Source of the DNA: Chitinophagaceae bacterium
Lineage (GTDB): Bacteria; Bacteroidota; Bacteroidia; Chitinophagales; Chitinophagaceae
DNA length: 64,000 nucleotides
Assembly: GCA_017307755.1 (NCBI GenBank)
Contig: JAFKGQ010000004.1
Coordinates: forward strand, 372,001-436,000
Direction of reading: 5' to 3'
Within the stretch, counting starts at the first letter, position 1; each line of letters opens with the position of its first letter. This document shows, piece by piece, positions 44,039 through 53,204 of the stretch. A program made the position numbers and the translations under genes. The notes under the pieces were generated by a model. That model was not told the DNA's origin, did no database searches, and saw only the letters and a list, made by a program, of their open reading frames with translations.

Positions 44039-44773
44039 ATGGCAACCCGACAGCTTGACAACAACGGTGTCCCCAGGGAGTTCAGACCTTCTCTTACGCA
44101 TCCTTTCTATTTCATACGACAGGGATTGTATAAAGGCATCCTTTCGAAAAGCGGCGCACTGAAAGGCCGTCTGCTTGACTTCGGATGCGGTTCCAAGCCT
44201 TACAGGAGCCTTTTCGATGTGGAAGAGTACATCGGAGTGGACTATTACAATGAAGGTCATCCTCACGATAATGAGCAGATAGATTTTTTCTACGACGGCA
44301 AGAAGCTTCCTTTTTGCGATCAGAATTTCGATTCGGTGCTCTGCAGCGAAGTTTTCGAACATGTTTTTAACCTGGATGAAGCGCTGGCAGAGATCAACCG
44401 GGTACTTAAGACCGACGGCAGGATATTGATCACATGCCCTTTTGTATGGAATGAACATGAAGTACCGCACGACTACGCGCGGTACACCCGTTTTGCCCTG
44501 GAAGATATACTGAAAAGGGCAGGTTTTGAGATAATGGAGTTTTCCAAAAGCGGCAATTTCATCCTGGTGATACATCAGGAATGGGTGCTGTACTTTAAAT
44601 TATTGTTGCAGAAAAAGTCCAGGAAATTCTTTCTTTTCCGGTGGTTGTACAAAGTATTTTTTGTGTTCCTGCCCAACCTGACCGGATCGGTGTTGAATGC
44701 CCTGCTGCCTGAAAACGATAGTCTGTACCTCAATAATATTGTCCTGGCAAGAAAGGTACGACAGAAGCAATGA
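44039..44773 (+). CDS. Class I SAM-dependent methyltransferase (methyltransferase type 11-like)
   Basis: The 244-residue protein has motif I 'L-L-D-F-G-C-G-S-K-P-Y' near residue 45. 'V-L-C-S-E-V-F-E-H-V-F' and 'V-L-K-T-D-G-R-I-L-I-T-C-P-F' follow, with a hydrophobic segment near the C-terminus. The substrate is probably a sugar or lipid-linked glycan, given the neighbouring glycosyltransferases. Its stop overlaps the next start as ATGA. Confidence 0.85.
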   Translation: MATRQLDNNGVPREFRPSLTHPFYFIRQGLYKGILSKSGALKGRLLDFGCGSKPYRSLFDVEEYIGVDYYNEGHPHDNEQIDFFYDGKKLPFCDQNFDSVLCSEVFEHVFNLDEALAEINRVLKTDGRILITCPFVWNEHEVPHDYARYTRFALEDILKRAGFEIMEFSKSGNFILVIHQEWVLYFKLLLQKKSRKFFLFRWLYKVFFVFLPNLTGSVLNALLPENDSLYLNNIVLARKVRQKQ

Positions 44774-45939
44774 CGGCAAGCCGAAAAAAAATAGTATTTA
44801 TTTCCCACGACGCATCGCTGACAGGCGCGCCCATCCTGCTATTCCAGCTGATAAAGCTGCTGGTGAAGCAGGACCTTTTCGACATCCGGATATTGTTGTA
44901 CAGGGGAGGGACGCTGGAGGATACATTCAAAGCGACGGCGCCTACCCTTATCTTGAAAAGCGCGGGTTACAACAAGGAGAAGAGGTTGATCCCGCGGATA
45001 TGGAATTATTTGCGGTACAGGGTACAGCTGAGGAAAGCGTTCGAAGTGGCTGGGCAGGCGGATATACTATTCTGCAATACGTTGGCCACAGGCCCTTTGC
45101 TAAAAGAGTTTCATACTCTTCACAAACCTGTCGTGACCTATGTCCACGAACTGGGGTCAGTGATCCATGAACTGGACAAGGACGGTGGCGCTTCTTTCGT
45201 CCTGAGCAATTCCACTCATTTTATCGCACCTTCGGAGGCGGTAAGCAAAAATCTGATGGAACATCACGGCATTCCTGCCGGCAAGCTATCATTCCTCAAT
45301 TATTTCCTGACACCGCCCGATCTCACAGGCGCCTCCCGGGCTGAGATCAGGCAACGTTTTTTTTTACAATGGAATATCCCCTGGGACAAACTGTATGTGG
45401 TGGGAATGGGGATCACTACCTTCCGCAAGGGCATCGATCTTTTTCTGGCTATTGCACGAGAGACATACCGCCATACACAGGATGCGCATTTTATTTGGAT
45501 AGGAGACTATGAGCATGAGGAAAGTCGACAGCAGATCTTTAAAAAAATAGCAGAATATGAGCTGTCCGACAGGGTCACCATGACAGGGAAGCTGCCGTAT
45601 TCGCCTGCCACTCTTATACCTTTTGACCTTCTCGCGCTGACCTCCCGGGAAGATCCCTATCCGCTGGTGATGATAGAAGCAGCTTATGCAGGCGTTCCCA
45701 CACTGTGTTTTGACAATACAGGAGGAGCTGCTGAATTTACGGCGGATGAATGCGGGTGGGCCATACCGGGTAATTCGGTAGAGCAGTTTGCCGCCACCAT
45801 CCTGAGCTTGTGCAAACACCGTACTGAAATAGCGGCAAGAGGCGCAAAAGCAAGGAAAAAAGCTTTGATGAAACATGCCGGCGAAACATTGATATTACAG
45901 CAGTTCACCGGGATCATTAGAAAAGTATTAAACAAATGA
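44770..45939 (+). CDS. Glycosyltransferase family 4 (GT-B)
   Basis: This 389-residue enzyme has 'F-I-S-H-D-A-S-L-T-G-A-P-I-L-L' at the front, a Rossmann-like C-terminal half and the EX7E motif in 'S-R-E-D-P-Y-P-L-V-M-I-E-A-A-Y-A-G-V-P'. GT4 enzymes transfer sugars from nucleotide donors with retention of the anomeric form. It overlaps the preceding methyltransferase by 4 bases and is followed by a GT2 gene after 4 bases. Confidence 0.9.
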   Translation: MTASRKKIVFISHDASLTGAPILLFQLIKLLVKQDLFDIRILLYRGGTLEDTFKATAPTLILKSAGYNKEKRLIPRIWNYLRYRVQLRKAFEVAGQADILFCNTLATGPLLKEFHTLHKPVVTYVHELGSVIHELDKDGGASFVLSNSTHFIAPSEAVSKNLMEHHGIPAGKLSFLNYFLTPPDLTGASRAEIRQRFFLQWNIPWDKLYVVGMGITTFRKGIDLFLAIARETYRHTQDAHFIWIGDYEHEESRQQIFKKIAEYELSDRVTMTGKLPYSPATLIPFDLLALTSREDPYPLVMIEAAYAGVPTLCFDNTGGAAEFTADECGWAIPGNSVEQFAATILSLCKHRTEIAARGAKARKKALMKHAGETLILQQFTGIIRKVLNK

Positions 45940-45943
45940 ACCT

Positions 45944-46882
45944 GTGCTGATATCCATATGCATACCTGCCTATAAACGCACCGACTTCCTCCAGCGGCTG
46001 CTGGACTCCATCACCATTCAGACTTTCCGGGATTTTGAGGTCATCGTCACCGACGACAGCCCGGACGGCGCCGTCAACATGCTTTGTGAAACCTTTCGGG
46101 CCCGCTTTTCTCTGACCTACTACCGTAACGAGCAGCCGCTGGGCACGCCCGAAAACTGGAACGAAGGTATCAGAAAGGCGAAAGGGGAGTGGATCAAGAT
46201 CATGCATGACGACGATTGGTTTGCCACAGCAGATGCATTGGAGATATTTGCTCAGACTATACGCGACCATCCGGAAGCTTCGTTTGTTTTTTCGGCGTAT
46301 AAAGATGTTTTTTTGGATGAAGACAGACAACGGGAGATGCATATCAGCCACTACCGCTATAAGGCGCTGGTCCGCAACAGCGCCACCCTCTTCTCGCGCA
46401 ATGTAATCGGACCGCCCAGCGTCGTTGCCTGCAGGAGATCACCCGACATATGGTATGATAATAAGGTAAAATGGGTAGTAGATATCGACTTTTATATGCG
46501 TCTGCTTCAGCATACTGTCCCCGTCTATATCCCCGCCATCCTTGTCAATGTAGGATTGGGTGGTCAGCAGGTGACGAGGGATTGCTTCCGTCAGCGGCCG
46601 GTGGAGATACCGGAGAATTTTTATCTGCTGAACAAGGTGGGCGCCCGGCAGCTGCGCAATATATTGATCTATGATGCTTGGTGGCGTCTGATGCGCAACC
46701 TGGAGATCCGTCATTCGTATGAGATCGCGGAGGCCGGCTATACGGGTGAGATCCCCGCTGTGATCCTCTCCATGGTAAGATGGCAAAGCAGGATACCACA
46801 TTCCTTGTTGAAGACTGGTGCCTTTTCCAAGACTTTTATGTTCTTACATTATATTATACATTATAACCGCATACCGGCATGA
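45944..46882 (+). CDS. Glycosyltransferase family 2 (GT-A)
   Basis: The 312-residue enzyme starts 'M-L-I-S-I-C-I-P-A-Y-K-R' and has 'V-T-D-D-S-P-D' and an 'M-H-D-D-D-W' metal-binding motif near residues 87-92. Translation begins at a GTG at 45944; the nearby ATG is out of frame and runs into a stop. The next gene's ATG overlaps its stop (ATGA). It should add one sugar to a growing surface glycan. Confidence 0.88.
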   Translation: MLISICIPAYKRTDFLQRLLDSITIQTFRDFEVIVTDDSPDGAVNMLCETFRARFSLTYYRNEQPLGTPENWNEGIRKAKGEWIKIMHDDDWFATADALEIFAQTIRDHPEASFVFSAYKDVFLDEDRQREMHISHYRYKALVRNSATLFSRNVIGPPSVVACRRSPDIWYDNKVKWVVDIDFYMRLLQHTVPVYIPAILVNVGLGGQQVTRDCFRQRPVEIPENFYLLNKVGARQLRNILIYDAWWRLMRNLEIRHSYEIAEAGYTGEIPAVILSMVRWQSRIPHSLLKTGAFSKTFMFLHYIIHYNRIPA

Positions 46883-47889
46883 CGGGCCTTTCCATTATCA
46901 TTGTCAATTATAAAAGCCCGGGTCTTGTGCTGGATTGTCTGCGGACGGTGTATGCCCAGACGACAAATACGGTCGGTTTTGAGGTCATCGTGGTGGACAA
47001 TGCATCGGGGGATGACAGCCGGGAGAGGATCCTGGATGCCTTCCCGTCTGTACGCTGGATACAAATGGGGTACAATGCAGGGTTCGCCAGGGCCAACAAT
47101 GAAGGTATCCGCGGGTCGCGGGGCGATGCCGTACTGTTATTGAATTCGGATACACTCATCGAGGACAGGGCCATAGAAGAATGTTACCAACGGTTGTCGT
47201 CCTCTGACTATGTCGCATGCGGGGTTCAGTTGCTGAATCCTGACCGCACCCCGCAGATCTCCGGCAATTTCTTTATGAAAGGAGGGCTGAACTATCTGCT
47301 GCCTCTGCCTTACCTGGGAGATCTGGTGAAAAAGGCAGGAATGTTTTTCAACGTGAGCAAGCCCAATGTGCCCGATGCTATTGACCTGGTGGAGGTGGAC
47401 TGGATCAACGGCGCCTTCCTGATGGTGAAAAAAGATGCCATAGAAAAGGCCGGCCTGCTGGACGAGGATTTCTTTCTCTATGCGGAAGAGGCGGAATGGT
47501 GCAGCCGGCTGCGGAAACTGGGAAAGCTCTGCATTTTCGGGCATCTGCACGTCGTACACTTACAGGGAGCCTCCGCCAATGAGACCTTCGGGTCGGAAGG
47601 GAAAGGATATTACAACCTATACGACCGGAAAGGGCTTCAGATCATGTTGTCCAACTTTGTGAGGATACGTAAGCAGTTTGGCGTGGGCTGGTTCCTGTTG
47701 CTGCTGGCCTTTTATGTGCTGGAGATACCAGTTTTTTTCATCGGTGTGCTGCTGGCGAGGATATTCCGGGGCGGCCGAAGCCTTTTTTCGTTTGCTCAAT
47801 TCTTAAAGTACTGTAAAAATATCGTTTTTGTAACAGGTAAAAGCGTGCATATCATTCGAAATAAGCCTTACTTTTATAAGGTCTTATGA
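46879..47889 (+). CDS. Glycosyltransferase family 2, rhamnosyltransferase-like
   Basis: The 336-residue enzyme has 'S-I-I-I-V-N-Y-K-S', 'V-D-N-A-S-G-D-D-S', 'L-L-N-S-D-T' and 'N-G-A-F-L-M-V-K-K', the pattern of WbbL-like enzymes. A hydrophobic segment near residues 270-300 suggests membrane attachment. Its stop overlaps the start of the LytS-type kinase (ATGA), which physically ties the sensor to the glycan operon. Confidence 0.9.
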   Translation: MTGLSIIIVNYKSPGLVLDCLRTVYAQTTNTVGFEVIVVDNASGDDSRERILDAFPSVRWIQMGYNAGFARANNEGIRGSRGDAVLLLNSDTLIEDRAIEECYQRLSSSDYVACGVQLLNPDRTPQISGNFFMKGGLNYLLPLPYLGDLVKKAGMFFNVSKPNVPDAIDLVEVDWINGAFLMVKKDAIEKAGLLDEDFFLYAEEAEWCSRLRKLGKLCIFGHLHVVHLQGASANETFGSEGKGYYNLYDRKGLQIMLSNFVRIRKQFGVGWFLLLLAFYVLEIPVFFIGVLLARIFRGGRSLFSFAQFLKYCKNIVFVTGKSVHIIRNKPYFYKVL

Positions 47890-50807
47890 AGCTGCTCCTC
47901 CTATTGCTGATCGTCCCTGTCCTACCATTACTGCCATATTCCTCCTTCTCCCAGGAATATAGTTACACGCACTATGACGTAAAGGATGGACTGGCTGGCT
48001 CCAATGTTTACTGTATCACCCAGGATAAGGAGGGGTTTTTATGGATGGGCACCGATGCAGGCCTCAGCCGGTTTGACGGCACGCATTTTAAGAACTTCTC
48101 CCTGGAGGATGGGTTGCCGGACATTGAGGTGCTGCTGCTATTTACAGACAGCAAGGGAAGGGTTTGGATGCGGCCATTCAGCAAGGCTGTTTGTTTTTAT
48201 TACAAGGGCAGGATACACAACCAGGACAATGATACTTTGTTGAAACGGATACACATCCGAAAGGAGATAGAGAATTTTGCGGAGGACAGGGATGGGAATA
48301 TCCTGTTACAGGAAAGGGCAATACTACATTTTATTACCCCGCAGGGACAGGTAGAGGACATCGAAAACATCGGCGGACGAGGACTGGTCAATCCTGTCAT
48401 CGGCACGGGACCTGACGGGCATTTTCTCATTGTACAGCGGGATACGCTCTACCGTCTTGCACAAGGTCGATTTTCCTTTGCCGATACCATCGATGCTCCC
48501 GATATTTATTCCAAAACTGCCTGCATCCAGCCGGGGATAATGATATGGCAGCATACACAATTCGGTTGTAAGTTCAAATCCCTTCGTACAGGGAAGACGG
48601 TGGCGATGCCTCTTGGAGAAACGGCGAAGAACATCATTTTTAGCCCGGTAGGCGACAGCCTGGTCTATAAGAATGAGTCGATGGGAGCTTCGGAGTACAA
48701 TATCTTCACCGGCACCGTCAGGCACTTTCGGACAGGAGTGGCGATATCCAGGACTTACCGGGATGATGAGGGTAATATCTGGTTTGCCAGCCTGGGGCAG
48801 GGGGTCTTTCGGCTCAATTCGGAAGAGATCAGGAATATTTCCCTGATCTCAATGGATAGCGCTTTCTGCACAGCCCTTACCATCAGCGGGGATAGTAAAG
48901 AGTTGCTCATCGGCGCCAATGCCGGCATGCTCTTCCGGCTTGCCATTCCTTCCTTCAAGGACGCCGGGAGCCAAAATATAATGCTCAGCAATGTAGATGA
49001 TGTGCGTTTCGTCAAAAAAATGGAGGACGGGCACCTCATCGTGGGGACGACTTCCTGCATGTTCGATTGGCCTCGCAAAAAACCTTCTATAATGTTTTCC
49101 GTCAAGACAGCCGTCATGAAAAATGATGCTGAACTGCTGGTGGGCGGTTACGCGGGTGTGCGACTTTTCGATACAAAAAATTATCGGATAAAAGACACTT
49201 TATGGACGGAACGGACAACGGCGGTTTTCTACAGTGACCATTTAACGTATGTAGGCACGCTGAATGGTCTGTATGTGGTAAAGCCGGATAAATCCTTTGA
49301 ATACTGGGGGGGCCATGATCCCCTCCTTCAAAAACGCATCAGTTCGATCGTGCAGTCGGGAGACAGCACGTTGTGGATCGCCACCTATGGGGGAGGTATC
49401 GTTGCCTGGAAGAACGGGCGCCGGCAGACCGTCCTTTCCCGCAAGCAAGGGCTTAGCAGCGACCTCTGCCGTGTACTGTACCTGCGCGATAATCTCCTTT
49501 GGGTGGGGACGGATAAAGGTCTGAACAAGGTGGACATTGGTGACCCTGATCACCCGGTGACATCCTATACGGCGGGCGACGGACTGGGCTCCGACATCAT
49601 CAACGCGATCTATACCGACAGTGCGATGGTGTATGTCGGCACACCGGCGGGGCTGAGCTTTTTCAACGTTGCCCAAACAGGCAACACATCTGGCTGCCGA
49701 TTGAATTTGTTGGGAGTGATCAATTCCGACAAAGACAGAAAATCTGATACCTCCTCCCTCCGGTTGTCCTATACCGGTAATAACATCCGGTTTGAATATG
49801 TGGGTATTTCCTACCGGTCGGCGGGAAATATGTCTTATGCCTATCGCCTGCTGGGATTGGACAGCAACTGGAAAAGGACGAAAGAGACGTTCCTTGACTA
49901 TCCCACACTGCCTTCCGGGGACTATGAGCTACAACTGCAGGCGATCAACAAGTTCGGGGTAAGGAGCCTGCCGATGTCCGTCCGGTTCACCGTGGCTACG
50001 CCTTTCTGGAAGACGGTGTGGTTCGATGCAGCCGTCCTTGTGTGCTTTGTCTTCCTTACCTGGCTGTTCGTTACCTGGCGTATAAGAGGTATTCGCCGCC
50101 GGCAAGCGGAAAAGGAAGAATTGCATAAGCGTATGGCAGAGACGGAGCACATGGCGCTCCAGGCGCAGATGAACCCTCATTTTATCTTCAATTGTCTTAA
50201 TTCCATTCAGCAGTATATCTTCGACCAGGACATCCAGGTGGCCAATAAGTACCTTACGGGGTTTGCCAAGCTGATAAGGGCGACGCTGCATAATTCCTCT
50301 AAACCCTTTATTTCCCTGACCGAGGAGATAGCCTATATATCAGCCTATCTTTCGCTGGAGAAGCTGCGATTCAAGGAAAAGATGGACTATAGCATCGATG
50401 TGGCATTATCTCTTCGCGGGGACCTGGATGATATCCATATACCACCGATGCTGATCCAGCCGTATGTGGAGAACAGCATGCGGCATGGTCTTCGGCACAG
50501 GACGGAAGGAGGCGGCTATATCCGGATCAGCATACAGCAGGAGGGAGACAAACTGGTCTTTATCATCGAGGACAATGGCATCGGTCGTGAAGAGGCGGCA
50601 CGCTATAAGACGCGTGAACATATCGAGTACCAGTCCAAGGGGATGTCGCTGACGGCCGACCGGATACGGTTGATCAATACAGCCAACGGGGACGACATCG
50701 AGGTGGAGATCATAGATCTGAAGGACTTGCATGGCCAGGGCGCCGGCACACGTGTAATAATAAGGTTTCCAAGATATGATTTATTGCTACAAAAAAACAC
50801 CATATGA
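47886..50807 (+). CDS. LytS-type sensor histidine kinase with two-component propeller and Y_Y_Y domains
   Basis: The 973-residue protein has a signal peptide to about residue 22. Periplasmic propeller blades follow ('Y-D-V-K-D-G-L-A-G-S-N-V-Y-C-I', 'E-G-F-L-W-M-G-T-D-A-G-L-S-R-F-D-G'), then a Y_Y_Y domain near residues 625-690 and one membrane helix near 710-730. The His_kinase domain has 'A-Q-M-N-P-H-F-I-F-N-C-L-N-S-I' near 755-770 and an HATPase domain ('I-E-D-N-G-I-G'). Such kinases act with LytTR regulators, and one follows by stop/start overlap. Its gene begins inside the stop codon of a glycosyltransferase, an unusual place for a sensor. Confidence 0.93.
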   Translation: MKLLLLLLIVPVLPLLPYSSFSQEYSYTHYDVKDGLAGSNVYCITQDKEGFLWMGTDAGLSRFDGTHFKNFSLEDGLPDIEVLLLFTDSKGRVWMRPFSKAVCFYYKGRIHNQDNDTLLKRIHIRKEIENFAEDRDGNILLQERAILHFITPQGQVEDIENIGGRGLVNPVIGTGPDGHFLIVQRDTLYRLAQGRFSFADTIDAPDIYSKTACIQPGIMIWQHTQFGCKFKSLRTGKTVAMPLGETAKNIIFSPVGDSLVYKNESMGASEYNIFTGTVRHFRTGVAISRTYRDDEGNIWFASLGQGVFRLNSEEIRNISLISMDSAFCTALTISGDSKELLIGANAGMLFRLAIPSFKDAGSQNIMLSNVDDVRFVKKMEDGHLIVGTTSCMFDWPRKKPSIMFSVKTAVMKNDAELLVGGYAGVRLFDTKNYRIKDTLWTERTTAVFYSDHLTYVGTLNGLYVVKPDKSFEYWGGHDPLLQKRISSIVQSGDSTLWIATYGGGIVAWKNGRRQTVLSRKQGLSSDLCRVLYLRDNLLWVGTDKGLNKVDIGDPDHPVTSYTAGDGLGSDIINAIYTDSAMVYVGTPAGLSFFNVAQTGNTSGCRLNLLGVINSDKDRKSDTSSLRLSYTGNNIRFEYVGISYRSAGNMSYAYRLLGLDSNWKRTKETFLDYPTLPSGDYELQLQAINKFGVRSLPMSVRFTVATPFWKTVWFDAAVLVCFVFLTWLFVTWRIRGIRRRQAEKEELHKRMAETEHMALQAQMNPHFIFNCLNSIQQYIFDQDIQVANKYLTGFAKLIRATLHNSSKPFISLTEEIAYISAYLSLEKLRFKEKMDYSIDVALSLRGDLDDIHIPPMLIQPYVENSMRHGLRHRTEGGGYIRISIQQEGDKLVFIIEDNGIGREEAARYKTREHIEYQSKGMSLTADRIRLINTANGDDIEVEIIDLKDLHGQGAGTRVIIRFPRYDLLLQKNTI

Positions 50808-51550
50808 TCAAGACTGTATTAGTTGACGATGAAACAGACAGCATCAAGATATTGCAACGATTGTTAAGTACCTATTGCCCCGAAGTGGAAGTCGTAGGTA
50901 CGGCAGATGGCGTGGACACAGCCACGCATGTCATACAGACCACCAAGCCGGCCCTTGTGATCCTCGACATTGAAATGACTCATGGCAATGCGTTTGACCT
51001 GCTGAACCAACTGCAGCCTGTTTCATTTCAGATCATTTTTGTGACGGCTTTTGACAATTATGCGATCAGGGCTTTTAAATACAGCGCCCTTGATTATCTG
51101 CTCAAGCCGGTGGATATAGACGAACTGCGTGCGGCAGTGGAAAGGGCGGCTACAAGGACGCAGGGAAAGAGTTTCCTGGATCAGATGGAGACGCTTTTAT
51201 ACAATGTGGAAACCTTTCAGCTGACCCAACAAAAGATGGCGGTGCCTACGCTGACAGGTCTGGTGTTCATTCCTATCAGGGACATCATGCGTTTTGAAGC
51301 GGGCGGCAGCTATACTACTATTTATCTCACCAGCAAGGATGAGATCATCGCCACCCGCAATATCAAGGAATACGAGGACCTGCTGCCTCCCTCTATTTTC
51401 TGCCGGGTGCATAACTCGCATATTATCAATTTGCATAAGATTCAGAAATACCATAAGGGAAGGGGGGGGTATGTCATTATGGAGGACGGCAGCAATATCG
51501 AAGTGGCCAGCCGCCGCAGGGAAGAGTTCCTTCGCCGGCTGCTTAAATAG
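50804..51550 (+). CDS. LytTR-type response regulator
   Basis: The 248-residue protein has a receiver domain (residues 1-120) with phosphoacceptor Asp in 'L-V-I-L-D-I-E-M-T' near residue 52. A LytTR DNA-binding domain covers about residues 140-247 ('I-P-I-R-D-I-M-R-F-E-A', 'H-N-S-H-I-I-N-L'). It starts 4 bases before the kinase stop (ATGA), so the pair is translationally coupled. LytTR regulators often control extracellular polysaccharide, which fits the glycan genes upstream. Confidence 0.95.
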   Translation: MIKTVLVDDETDSIKILQRLLSTYCPEVEVVGTADGVDTATHVIQTTKPALVILDIEMTHGNAFDLLNQLQPVSFQIIFVTAFDNYAIRAFKYSALDYLLKPVDIDELRAAVERAATRTQGKSFLDQMETLLYNVETFQLTQQKMAVPTLTGLVFIPIRDIMRFEAGGSYTTIYLTSKDEIIATRNIKEYEDLLPPSIFCRVHNSHIINLHKIQKYHKGRGGYVIMEDGSNIEVASRRREEFLRRLLK

Positions 51551-51619
51551 GACAGATGCCATTTCGTCCATTTCTTTTTGCCGCTTGCACAGGTAGAAAA
51601 GGATTCCATCAAAAGCCAT

Positions 51620-51627
51620 TATTTTTG
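51620..51627 (+). promoter_or_regulatory. -7 box of hutH
   Basis: TATTTTTG is an exact TAnnTTTG match, followed by ATGG and the hutH ATG at 51632. No -33 TTTG is at the usual distance. Confidence 0.5.
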
Positions 51628-51631
51628 ATGG

Positions 51632-53200
51632 ATGAATAAAAAGACCTTTTTTTACGGCGAGGACACGCTCGATGTAGGCCAGGTGATAGCGATGGCTGAA
51701 GGTGGGCTGCAAGGCTCCCTTTCTCCCGCTGTAGTGGCAAAAGTACGTGCCAGCCAGCAGCATGTAGCGCAGATCGTAGAACGTAATATCACGGTATATG
51801 GCGTGAACACCGGGTTTGGCATCCTGGCAGACACCAGGATCTCCGAAGAGGACACCCGTATACTTCAGCATAAGATCCTGCAGAGTCATAGTGTGGGAGT
51901 GGGAGAGCCCGTGCCGGCCGGGATCGCCCGTATGATGCTTATTACAAAAGTACACGCCCTGGCGCAAGGCTTCTCCGGCATACGGCTGGAAACCCTGGAG
52001 CGCATACTATGGCATATAGATACGGATGTTACACCGGTGGTGCCTGAAAAAGGCTCTGTCGGCGCATCGGGCGACCTGGCCCCACTGGCGCATCTTTTTC
52101 TTCCTTTGATAGGGCTTGGGGAGGTATTTTACAAAGGCAGCAGATACCCGACACAGGAAATATTGGAAAAATTCGGTCTTGCTCCCGTACAATTAGGCCC
52201 AAAAGAGGGGCTGGCCCTTATCAACGGTACCCAATTTATCCTGGCCTATGCCGCCAGCGGCGTCGAGCGGATGCACTATTGCCTGGAGGCGGCCGATATC
52301 ATCGGCGCTATGAGCCTGGAGGCGCTTACAGGCACCAAGGCCCCTTTTGATGAAAGGCTGCACCGGCTGCGACCCTTTGCCGGCACCTCTCTTGTAGCCC
52401 AGCGTTTGCGGCTCCTTCTGCATGACAGCGCTATCATGAAGAGTCATGTAGATTGCGGCCGCGTACAGGACCCTTATTCCCTGCGCTGTATGCCCCAGGT
52501 GCATGGCGCTTCCCGTAATGCCTGGCAACATCTCCGGCAATTGACTGAAATAGAGTTGAATGCGGTCACCGACAACCCCATCATCCTGGGAGAGAACGAT
52601 ACTATCAGCGGGGGGAATTTTCATGGCCAGCCGTTGGCTCTTCCCCTGGACTATGCCTGTTTTGCCGCGGCTGAGATCGGCAATATTTCGGACCGCCGAT
52701 GCTACTTGTTGTTGGAAGGCAAATGGGGTTTGCCCCTGCTGCTGATGAGCAATGTGGGGCTCAACAGTGGTTTTATGATCCCTCAATACACTACGGCCGC
52801 CCTGGTAACCGAGAACAAAACGCTGTGTTTCCCCGCCAGCGCCGACAGCATCCCTACCTCGCTCGGACAGGAGGACCATGTCAGCATGGGAAGCATCAGC
52901 GGCCGCAAGCTAAGCCGTGTGCTGGATAACCTGGAGTATATACTGGCTATCGAGCTGATGAGCGCCTGTCAGGCCATTGAATTCCGCCGGCCGCTGAAAA
53001 GCAGCGGGATACTGGAATCCGCCCATGAATATGTACGTAACTTTGTCGGGTTTGCCAGGGAAGACCGGATCTTTTCGGAAGACATCCTGAAGTTGCGCAG
53101 CATCATCAGGGATCATTCCTTTGTAAAGAAAGTGAATGAGGCGGCTGCAGGGAAAGGTGTAATATTGAACAACGGTTTTGATGGATTTACAATAACCTGA
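51632..53200 (+). CDS. hutH: Histidine ammonia-lyase
   Basis: The 522-residue enzyme converts L-histidine to urocanate and ammonia, the first step of histidine degradation. The A-S-G triad that forms the MIO prosthetic group is intact at residues 145-147 within 'G-S-V-G-A-S-G-D-L-A-P-L'. Y-G-V-N-T-G-F-G near residue 56 and 'T-G-T-K-A-P-F' are typical. It heads a unit with a lipoprotein gene and hutU on the same strand; hutI is 8.5 kb further on. Confidence 0.95.
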   Translation: MNKKTFFYGEDTLDVGQVIAMAEGGLQGSLSPAVVAKVRASQQHVAQIVERNITVYGVNTGFGILADTRISEEDTRILQHKILQSHSVGVGEPVPAGIARMMLITKVHALAQGFSGIRLETLERILWHIDTDVTPVVPEKGSVGASGDLAPLAHLFLPLIGLGEVFYKGSRYPTQEILEKFGLAPVQLGPKEGLALINGTQFILAYAASGVERMHYCLEAADIIGAMSLEALTGTKAPFDERLHRLRPFAGTSLVAQRLRLLLHDSAIMKSHVDCGRVQDPYSLRCMPQVHGASRNAWQHLRQLTEIELNAVTDNPIILGENDTISGGNFHGQPLALPLDYACFAAAEIGNISDRRCYLLLEGKWGLPLLLMSNVGLNSGFMIPQYTTAALVTENKTLCFPASADSIPTSLGQEDHVSMGSISGRKLSRVLDNLEYILAIELMSACQAIEFRRPLKSSGILESAHEYVRNFVGFAREDRIFSEDILKLRSIIRDHSFVKKVNEAAAGKGVILNNGFDGFTIT

Positions 53201-53204
53201 TCCG

